From Geomonas oryzae (lineage in GTDB: Bacteria; Desulfobacterota; Desulfuromonadia; Geobacterales; Geobacteraceae): 64,000 nt of DNA. The translations under genes were made by a program, and so were the position numbers. Below are positions 58,148 through 64,000 of the stretch, one piece after another. Within the stretch, counting starts at the first letter, position 1; the number at the start of each line of letters is the position of its first letter. Below the pieces are notes generated by a model. It was given only the letters and a program-made list of their open reading frames with translations. It was not told where the DNA came from and did not search any database. The stretch covers positions 682,001 to 746,000 of the forward strand of contig NZ_RAHW01000001.1 of assembly GCF_004117875.1 (NCBI RefSeq), read 5' to 3'.

Positions 58148-59704
58148 TTACCGGATGCCGGCTTTGCTGAGGTGTGGGCCGTAGCGCTTGTCGGTCCCCT
58201 TGATGTGGTTCACGAGCCAGTTCTGCAGGAACTCGATGACGTCGTGGGTAAGAACGGTCTCGCCCGACTTGAACTTCTCCTGAAGCTCGAGCACCTGGCG
58301 CACCAGGTCCCTATGTTGCTGAACGTGTGCCGTCTCCTCGGGGTAGCCCGCCTTGCGGAAGGCCTCCTCCTCGGCGGCGAAATGGCTGCCGGTGTACTCG
58401 ATGAGACGCTGCAGCACGGATCCGATCGCGTCCTTGCTCCGCTTGTGCTGCATCGCCTGGGCAAGTTCGTTCACCATGGCGAAGAGCTTCTTGTGCTGAT
58501 CGTCGAAGGTATTGATGGTGGTGGCGTAGCTCGGGTCCCAGACCATGGCGTCGGAGAGCTGGAAGTGGGACACCAGTTCGTGCAATTCGTCAACCTGCTG
58601 CACCAGTTTACCGGTGGCCGCCCGCGTGTTCCGGGCGCTCTCCACGTTGCTGTTCACCACGCTGGTGATCATCTGGATGTTGCTGGTGATCTCGTGGGTG
58701 GTGGCGGTCTGCTCCTCGGCGGCGGTCGCGATCTGGGAGAGCTGCATGGTGAGGTCGTTGATCATGGCGAGGATTCCGGAGAGGGCCTCCCCGGAGCGGC
58801 AGGTTTCCGCGGTTCCCTGGTTCACCTGTTCCACCCCTTCGCTCATGGCGCCGACGGCCTCGCGGGTCTCGCTCTGGATCGACTTGATCATGGCGTCGAT
58901 CTCTTTCGTGGCCCTCGTGGTCCGTTCCGCGAGCGCCCTGACCTCGTCGGCAACTACGGCGAAGCCGCGGCCGGTCTCGCCGGCGCGCGCGGCCTCGATG
59001 GCGGCGTTCAGGGCGAGGAGGTTGGTTTGGTCGGCGATGTCCTCGATGGTGCCGGCGATGGCGCCGATCTGGTCGGAGCGCTCGCCGAGGCCCGCAACCG
59101 AGGTCGAGGTGGCGGTGACGCGCTGGGCGATGTTCTCCATGAGCTGCGCGCTGTTTCTGACGATGGCGGCACCGGCGTTGGTCTCGTCGGTGGCCCGGTG
59201 GGCGTTTTCGGCGGCCATGAGGCAGTTGCGGGCGATGTCTCCCGAGGTGGCCGACATCTCCTCGCTGGCCGTGGCGATCGTCGAGGCCTGCATGGCGACG
59301 TCTTCCGCCGCGGACGCCATGGCGTCGTTGGTGGCGCTCACCAGCGCAACGGAGTCGCGCACCAGGTCGGTCACCGTGAAGAACTGGTGCATGGTCTTGT
59401 TCCAGTCCCCCATCATGTTGTTGAAGGAGGCGCCGATGCGACCGATTTCGCCGCTGGCGATGTGTTCCACCCGGCAGGAGAGGTCGCCAGCCGCGGCAGC
59501 CTCGATCGCTTCCGCAACATCACGCAGGGCGCGGGTTTCGCTGCGGGCAACCTGCCAGCACAGGAGCGCTGAGAGTAGGAATATGATGACGCCGGCAACT
59601 ACCATCCCGGCGATGTTGCCGCAACTGCCGATGAAGATGGTTGAGGCGAGCGTCGCACAAATGGCAACCAAGTTGATCGTGATGAGGCGGGCGCTGAAAG
59701 ACAT
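58148..59704 (-). CDS. Methyl-accepting chemotaxis protein with C-terminal bacteriohemerythrin domain
   Basis: 518 residues. Two closely spaced TM helices (about 9-27 and 33-52) leave almost no periplasmic ligand domain. They are followed by HAMP, the MCP signalling region with the tip [41 protein letters not shown], and a hemerythrin domain (about 385-505): [36 protein letters not shown] supply the His/Glu ligands of a diiron site. It should sense O2 or redox state in the cytoplasm and signal to CheA/CheW. The ATG at 59704 has AGGAG seven bases upstream. A sigma-28-like promoter precedes it. Confidence 0.95.
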   Translation of the reverse strand: MSFSARLITINLVAICATLASTIFIGSCGNIAGMVVAGVIIFLLSALLCWQVARSETRALRDVAEAIEAAAAGDLSCRVEHIASGEIGRIGASFNNMMGDWNKTMHQFFTVTDLVRDSVALVSATNDAMASAAEDVAMQASTIATASEEMSATSGDIARNCLMAAENAHRATDETNAGAAIVRNSAQLMENIAQRVTATSTSVAGLGERSDQIGAIAGTIEDIADQTNLLALNAAIEAARAGETGRGFAVVADEVRALAERTTRATKEIDAMIKSIQSETREAVGAMSEGVEQVNQGTAETCRSGEALSGILAMINDLTMQLSQIATAAEEQTATTHEITSNIQMITSVVNSNVESARNTRAATGKLVQQVDELHELVSHFQLSDAMVWDPSYATTINTFDDQHKKLFAMVNELAQAMQHKRSKDAIGSVLQRLIEYTGSHFAAEEEAFRKAGYPEETAHVQQHRDLVRQVLELQEKFKSGETVLTHDVIEFLQNWLVNHIKGTDKRYGPHLSKAGIR

Positions 59705-59749
59705 GGACGATCTCCTTTGCAAACACGACTTTTGGGAGTTTCAAGGAGT

Positions 59750-59776
59750 GTATCGTCTGACCGGGCAGAAACTTTA
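59750..59776 (-). promoter_or_regulatory. Predicted sigma-28 (FliA) promoter of the chemoreceptor gene
   Basis: On the minus strand TAAAGTTT (59769-59776, exact match to the -35 consensus), 11-bp spacer, GACGATAC (59750-59757, two mismatches to GCCGATAA). About 46 bp before the MCP start. It places the receptor in the flagellar/chemotaxis regulon. Confidence 0.82.
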
Positions 59777-59861
59777 ACTATTCATGAGTTTTATATACGG
59801 GAATGCGGAGGGTGCCCGGCAGGATGTGGTGGGGGATCGCGTGGCGCGCCCCTTGTTCCGC

Positions 59862-60041
59862 CTATCGCCAGGAGGTGCGCGTGTCGTCAGTGCCCGGGGA
59901 GCGGTCGATTGCACCGGCGACGAACCTGTGGGCGGCGCCGTCCTGCTTCTGACGCGCCTTTTCCGACTGCTCGGCCTGCATCACGAAGCCGCAGGACAGG
60001 ATGATCACCGCCATGATAAGTTTCGCGGGAAAAGCTTTCAT
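59862..60041 (-). CDS. Small exported protein, unknown
   Basis: 59 residues. A typical signal sequence (MKAFPAKLIMAVIILSCGFV) precedes a short charged mature part (QSEKARQKQDGAAHRFVAGA and beyond). The Cys in ILSC may be a lipobox, which would make it a lipoprotein; otherwise cleavage after MQA is possible. An ideal AGGAGG six bases before the ATG supports translation. It is divergent from the SCO/oxidase operon and has no recognised relatives. Confidence 0.72.
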   Translation of the reverse strand: MKAFPAKLIMAVIILSCGFVMQAEQSEKARQKQDGAAHRFVAGAIDRSPGTDDTRTSWR

Positions 60042-60237
60042 AATCGGCCTCCTTTGGATTTGGGGATATCGGGTGTTGCTCCTCTGGACTGCCTCGACGG
60101 GAAAAATATTGGCACAGTCTAATGTAATGGAAAATTAAGTCAAGGTTAATCTTTGTTCCGGCCTGCTCTTCGGGGGGAAGACCTATAGTCGGACACGCGT
60201 CAAAAGCCCGTCTGCGGAGAAATTGTTGCGAGTGCGG

Positions 60238-60265
60238 TGGACAGCAAGAGATCCTCATTTATAAT
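60238..60265 (+). promoter_or_regulatory. Predicted promoter of the SCO/oxidase operon
   Basis: -35 TGGACA (60238-60243), 16-bp spacer, -10 TATAAT (60260-60265), 43 bp before the GTG start of the SCO gene. Confidence 0.6.
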
Positions 60266-60308
60266 GAGCACTTGTTTTTTTCACATGAGAGATCGGACGG
60301 AGTCATAG

Positions 60309-61157
60309 GTGATCATTACGGCCATAAGGCGCATGGTACTTGTCGGAGCGATGGTGGCGTTGCTGTTCCCCGCCTCTGCCAGGTGCCATGTTGAAGAAGA
60401 GACAACTCCGCACGCTGCGCATCAGGGCGCGTCGAAGCAAGAAGAGGGGAACGTGGGGCTTGAGGAGCACCTGGGCAAAAAGCTCCCGCTCGACCTGGTG
60501 TTCACCGACGAGAACGGGCGGCAGCGGCGCCTCGCCGAGCTCATCAACGGTCCGACCGTCATCCTCCCCGTCTATTATTCCTGCACCAACGTATGCAACT
60601 ACCTCCAGGAGGGGCTGGCGCGGGTTCTCCCCGACATCAAGCTCACCCCTGGAAAGGACTACCGGGTCCTTTCACTCAGCTTCGACGAGCGCGAGACGCC
60701 GCAGCGGGCGGCGCGCTCCAAGCGCATGTACGAGACGGTGATGAAGGGGAAGTTCCCGGAGGGGAATTGGACCTTTCTGACCGGGGACCCCACGAACATC
60801 CGGAAGCTGACCGACGCGGCAGGCTTTCATTTCCAGCGCAAGGGAAACGATTTCGTCCATCCGGTGGTCAGCTTCGTGGTGGCTAAGGACGGCATGATCG
60901 TGCGCTACCTCTACGGCACGCAGTTCCTCCCCAAGGACCTGACCCTGGCGCTCATGGAGGCGAAACAGGGGAGGATCGGGACCACCATCAGCAAGATGGT
61001 GAGCTACTGCTTCAGCTTCGATCCGGAGAGCAAGAGTTACGCGTTCAACCTGCTTAGGGTGAGCGCGACGGTCATCATCGTCTGCGTGGTCGGCTTCCTG
61101 ATCTTCCTGATCCTCGGCGGCAAGAAGGCGGACAAAAATAAAGGCAAGGAAACCTAA
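60309..61157 (+). CDS. SCO1/SenC-family copper chaperone
   Basis: 282 residues. A signal peptide or N-terminal anchor (about 8-25) is followed by a His-rich stretch, a thioredoxin-like domain with the copper-binding CTNVC (92-96) and the distal ligand His in DFVHP (about 184), and a C-terminal TM helix (about 255-273) with a Lys-rich tail. It delivers copper to the CuA site of cytochrome c oxidase subunit II and faces the periplasm. GTG start with GGAG upstream. First gene of the oxidase operon, 31 bp from coxA. Confidence 0.93.
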   Translation: MIITAIRRMVLVGAMVALLFPASARCHVEEETTPHAAHQGASKQEEGNVGLEEHLGKKLPLDLVFTDENGRQRRLAELINGPTVILPVYYSCTNVCNYLQEGLARVLPDIKLTPGKDYRVLSLSFDERETPQRAARSKRMYETVMKGKFPEGNWTFLTGDPTNIRKLTDAAGFHFQRKGNDFVHPVVSFVVAKDGMIVRYLYGTQFLPKDLTLALMEAKQGRIGTTISKMVSYCFSFDPESKSYAFNLLRVSATVIIVCVVGFLIFLILGGKKADKNKGKET

Positions 61158-61188
61158 ACTGCGAATCTGCAGGGTTTCGGGGGAATAA

Positions 61189-62808
61189 ATGAGTCAAGAA
61201 ACGGCAACTGCGGAAGGCGGGTTCTGGAGCGATTCCGGCAAGACCGGGATCGGGTCCTGGATCTTCTCCACTGACCACAAGCGCATAGGGCTTATGTACC
61301 TTTACTGCGTGCTGAGCTTCTTCATGGTCGGCGTCCTGTTGGGGGTACTGATCAGGCTCGAGTTGATCGCGCCGGGGCCGACCATCGTCACCGCCCAGAC
61401 CTACAACGCACTTTTCACGGTACACGGCGTGGTGATGATCTTCCTCTTCATCATCCCGGGGATACCGGCGTCGTTCGGGAACCTCGTCCTGCCGATCCAG
61501 TTGGGCGCGCGCGACGTGGCCTTCCCGAGGGTGAACCTCTTTTCGTGGTGGCTCTACGTCATCGGCGCGGTGATCGTCCTGGTCTCGCTTTTCACCGGCG
61601 GCGGCGCCCCCGACACGGGATGGACCTTCTACGTCCCCTTTTCGGCCCGGACCACGACGAACGTCTCCCTCGCCGTTTTCGGCGTCTTCATCCTAGGCTT
61701 CTCCTCGATCCTCACCGGGATCAACTTCGTGACCACCATTCACAGGATGAGGGCCCCGGGGATGAACTGGACGCGCATCCCGCTATTCACCTGGAGTCTC
61801 TACGCGACCGCCTGGGTGCAGATCCTCGCCACCCCCATCATCGCCATCACGCTCCTATTGGTGGTGACCGAGAGGATCCTGGGACTCGGCCTTTTCGATC
61901 CCAGCCGCGGCGGCGATCCCATCATGTTCCAGCACATGTTCTGGATCTACTCGCACCCGGCGGTCTACATCATGATCCTTCCCGGCATGGGGGTGATCTC
62001 CGACATCATCCCGGTCTTCTCGCGGAAGCCGATCTTCGGGTACAAGATGATCGCCTTTTCGAGTCTCGCCATCGCGGCGGCCGGTTCCGCGGTCTGGGGG
62101 CACCACATGTACACCTCGGGGATGAGCGACTTGGGTGTCATGGTCTTCTCCTTCCTCACCTTCCTGGTGGCGATCCCGTCGGCCATCAAGGTCTTCAACT
62201 GGGTGTCGACCATGTACAAGGGGTCGATATCGCTGGAGGCGCCCATGCTCTTCGCGCTCTCCTTCATCCTGCTCTTCTCCATCGGCGGGCTCTCCGGCCT
62301 GATCCTCGGCGCGGCTTCCACCGATATCCATGTCCACGACACCCACTTCGTGGTCGGGCACTTCCATTACGTCATGTTCGGCGGCACCGGCTTCGCCTTC
62401 TTCGCCGCCGCGCATTACTGGCTTCCCAAATACTTCGGCAGGCGGTACGAGGAGAAGCCCGCCATCATCGGCTGGGTGCTCATGTTCATCGGCTTCAACG
62501 TCCTGTACTTCACCATGCAGGTGCTCGGGATGGAAGGGATGCCGAGGCGCTACTACGATTACCTCCCCGAGTTCGCCCGCCTGAACCTCGTTGCCACGGT
62601 GGGGAGCTGGATCATGGTTGCCGGGATTCTCATCGTGCTCTGGAACCTGTGGCGCGGGCTTTTGAAGGGTGAGCCGTTCACCGGGAACCCGTGGGGGGGC
62701 GCAACGCTCGAGTGGAGTATCCCGACCCCGCCGCCGACGGAGAATTTCGAGGAAGATCCCGTGGTGACCCACGGGCCGTACGACTTCAAAGGGGCGGGGG
62801 TCCCATGA
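61189..62808 (+). CDS. coxA: Cytochrome c oxidase subunit I (A2-type haem-copper oxidase)
   Basis: 539 residues, about 12 TM helices. It holds the two haems and CuB: HGVVMIFLFIIPGIP near helix II, YSHPAVYIMILPGMG in helix VI (254-268), the CuB pair HHMY and the haem ligands in DTHFVVGHFHYVMFGG. Helix VI reads YSHP, where A1-type enzymes have GHPEV with the D-channel glutamate, so this is an A2-type oxidase. Terminal O2 reductase in the inner membrane. Its stop overlaps the coxC start (ATGA). Confidence 0.95.
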   Translation: MSQETATAEGGFWSDSGKTGIGSWIFSTDHKRIGLMYLYCVLSFFMVGVLLGVLIRLELIAPGPTIVTAQTYNALFTVHGVVMIFLFIIPGIPASFGNLVLPIQLGARDVAFPRVNLFSWWLYVIGAVIVLVSLFTGGGAPDTGWTFYVPFSARTTTNVSLAVFGVFILGFSSILTGINFVTTIHRMRAPGMNWTRIPLFTWSLYATAWVQILATPIIAITLLLVVTERILGLGLFDPSRGGDPIMFQHMFWIYSHPAVYIMILPGMGVISDIIPVFSRKPIFGYKMIAFSSLAIAAAGSAVWGHHMYTSGMSDLGVMVFSFLTFLVAIPSAIKVFNWVSTMYKGSISLEAPMLFALSFILLFSIGGLSGLILGAASTDIHVHDTHFVVGHFHYVMFGGTGFAFFAAAHYWLPKYFGRRYEEKPAIIGWVLMFIGFNVLYFTMQVLGMEGMPRRYYDYLPEFARLNLVATVGSWIMVAGILIVLWNLWRGLLKGEPFTGNPWGGATLEWSIPTPPPTENFEEDPVVTHGPYDFKGAGVP

Positions 62809-63404
62809 GCCATCTGGAAAAGGACACTTTCGGAGCCAAACTCGGCATGTGGCTGTTCCTGTTCACGGAGATACTTCTCTTCGGCGGGGTATTCATCCTT
62901 TATTCGGTCTACCTGACCAGGTACCCCAGGGAGTTCGGGCTGGGTGGAAAACAGCTCGACCTGGTCTACGGCGCCACCAACACGGTGGTTCTTCTGACCA
63001 GCTCGCTTTTCGCGGCGATGTCGGTCACCGCGATCAAGCGCGGCGCGAAAAAGGTGACGCTCGGTCTGCTTGGGGGGACCATCGGCTGCGCCCTCATCTT
63101 CCTCTTCATCAAGTACCTCGAGTGGAGCGCCAAGTTCCATCACGGCATCTACCCGAACTCCCCGAAGCTGATTGCGGGGCCTCCGGGGGAATCGGTCTTC
63201 TTCGGGCTGTACTACTTAACCACCGGCCTGCACGGTATCCACGTGATCATCGGTTCGGTGCTTATGGCGTGGACCGCGGTGATGGTGCAGAGGGAGGTGC
63301 TGCATGCAGGGGATAACGTGACGCTCGAGAACGTGACGCTCTACTGGCACCTGGTCGACCTGGTCTGGATCTTCATCTTCCCGCTCTATTACCTGATCCT
63401 TTAA
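62805..63404 (+). CDS. coxC: Cytochrome c oxidase subunit III
   Basis: 199 residues, five TM helices, the short bacterial form. It begins GAKLGMWLFLFTEILLFGGVFILYSVY and ends with TTGLHGIHVIIGS and TLYWHLVDLVWIFIFPLYYLIL, both typical of subunit III. The ATG at 62805 overlaps the coxA stop by four bases, so the two are translationally coupled. Confidence 0.95.
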   Translation: MSHLEKDTFGAKLGMWLFLFTEILLFGGVFILYSVYLTRYPREFGLGGKQLDLVYGATNTVVLLTSSLFAAMSVTAIKRGAKKVTLGLLGGTIGCALIFLFIKYLEWSAKFHHGIYPNSPKLIAGPPGESVFFGLYYLTTGLHGIHVIIGSVLMAWTAVMVQREVLHAGDNVTLENVTLYWHLVDLVWIFIFPLYYLIL

Positions 63405-63441
63405 CGGCGGGTCGCGGCGTGGGTCGAGATATACCGGAGAA

Positions 63442-63735
63442 ATGAACATGACAAACGAAAGCGCGGAACACATCCTGAGTTACGGGAAACTGGTTACCGT
63501 CTGGGTCACCCTGTTGGTGCTGACGGCGGCGACCATCATGGTCACGCGCGTGGAGCTGGGCGTCTGGAAGGTCTGGGCGGCGCTTGCCATCGCGAGCATA
63601 AAATCGGGCCTCGTGATCGCCTTCTTCATGCACATGAAATACGAGCCGCGGCTGTTCCGCATCATCCTGTTCGTGGCTCTTTTCACCCTGGCCGGTTTCA
63701 TCGGGGGAACCTTCTTCGACGTACTCTACCGATAA
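63442..63735 (+). CDS. coxD: Cytochrome c oxidase subunit IV (caa3/CoxD-like)
   Basis: 97 residues with three TM helices: LVTVWVTLLVLTAATIMVT, VWAALAIASIKSGLVIAFFMHM and IILFVALFTLAGFIGG. The KSGLVIAFFMHMKYE segment is diagnostic of the COX4 prokaryotic family. GGAG lies before the ATG at 63442; a second ATG two codons later is also possible. It lies between subunits III and II in an SCO-I-III-IV-II order. Confidence 0.93.
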   Translation: MNMTNESAEHILSYGKLVTVWVTLLVLTAATIMVTRVELGVWKVWAALAIASIKSGLVIAFFMHMKYEPRLFRIILFVALFTLAGFIGGTFFDVLYR

Positions 63736-63745
63736 AGGGGCGAAC

Positions 63746-64000
63746 GTGGAAAATCAACTACTCTCAACGACGCAAGCTGTCGATCCCGTGTTCATGTTCC
63801 TCTTCGGCGCCTGCCTGGTGCTGCTCGTCGGGATCACCGCAACCATGATCTTCTTCGTGGTACGTTACCGCCGCTCGAAGAACCCGGAGCCGACCTCGCA
63901 GGTATCGGGAAGCCCGCTTCTCGAGGTTGTCTGGACCTTGTTGCCGACTATCCTCGTGATGGGGATGTTCTACTACGGCTGGACCAGCTACCTCTCCTTG
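63746..64000 (+). CDS. coxB: Cytochrome c oxidase subunit II, N-terminal part only
   Basis: 85 codons before the window ends. GTG start at 63746 with AGGGG six bases upstream. The sequence has two TM helices, VFMFLFGACLVLLVGITATM and LEVVWTLLPTILVMGMFYYG, and the conserved VVRYRRSKN and PLLEVVWTLLPT between and at the start of the second helix. This is the standard membrane hairpin of subunit II; the CuA domain is beyond the window edge. Confidence 0.95.
   Translation, partial: MENQLLSTTQAVDPVFMFLFGACLVLLVGITATMIFFVVRYRRSKNPEPTSQVSGSPLLEVVWTLLPTILVMGMFYYGWTSYLSL

Noticed and set aside
59784-60122. 112-codon plus-strand frame between the MCP and SCO genes
   Set aside because: Overlaps the better-supported minus-strand small exported gene, which has an ideal AGGAGG; this frame has neither a good start nor motifs.

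Overview
The window (about 60% G+C, densely coding) looks like the replication-origin region of a Geobacter-type Desulfuromonadia chromosome (Geobacter, Citrifermentans or Geomonas-like). The reasons are the order rpmH-dnaA-dnaN-recF-gyrB-gyrA, a HEAT-repeat gene followed by gpsA and sensor kinases, a MacA-like dihaem peroxidase, an Hdr/Flox electron-bifurcation operon, SelB, and a chemoreceptor fused to hemerythrin. The assignment rests on protein resemblance and gene order; no database search was run.

Layout. 1-4807, minus strand: the start of mnmG, a 0.9-kb non-coding segment with two ParB parS sites flanking a 23-unit, 21-bp tandem array, then the mnmE-yidC-yidD-rnpA-rpmH group read away from the origin. 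4808-14306: dnaA, a candidate oriC between dnaA and dnaN that has the 'DnaA boxes / GC spacer / DnaA-trio / AT-rich' layout, then dnaN, recF, gyrB and gyrA. 14435-24591: a HEAT-repeat protein, gpsA and four consecutive histidine-kinase genes without a DNA-binding output regulator. 24611-26359: an ABC-2 exporter. 26571-28905: a NirJ/AhbD-like radical SAM protein and hemE. 29026-35489: CorA, a FadL-type porin, a hybrid kinase and a dihaem peroxidase. 35831-38094: NfnAB. 38434-39309: an EamA permease. 39573-47048, minus strand: a seven-gene hdrCBA-mvhD-floxCBA-like operon. 47609-51446: a two-gene, probably heterodimeric ABC exporter. 51657-53567: selB. 53684-57890, minus strand: hemH, a translationally coupled 59-aa two-CxxC protein, a MoxR-type ATPase and a large protein with a TraB-like start, which is the best candidate here for an undescribed system. 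58148-59704: MCP-hemerythrin behind a sigma-28-like promoter. 59862-60041: a small exported protein. 60309-64000: SCO and an A2-type haem-copper oxidase operon cut off in subunit II.

How the genes work together. The left part is origin housekeeping: initiation, clamp, gyrase, and centromere-like DNA a few kb from oriC. The right part is energy metabolism: two flavin-based electron-bifurcation or confurcation modules (NfnAB and Flox-Hdr), haem synthesis (hemE, hemH, the radical SAM protein), peroxide removal, oxygen-responsive taxis and a terminal oxidase. This fits an anaerobic respirer that tolerates or exploits low oxygen.

The intergenic spaces are full of repeats. Eleven carry GC-rich REP/BIME-like inverted units (GGGAGAGGG/CCCTCACCC type). 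Others carry short-period arms, usually as inverted pairs with a different sequence at each locus. No rRNA, tRNA, CRISPR array, insertion sequence or prophage was recognised.
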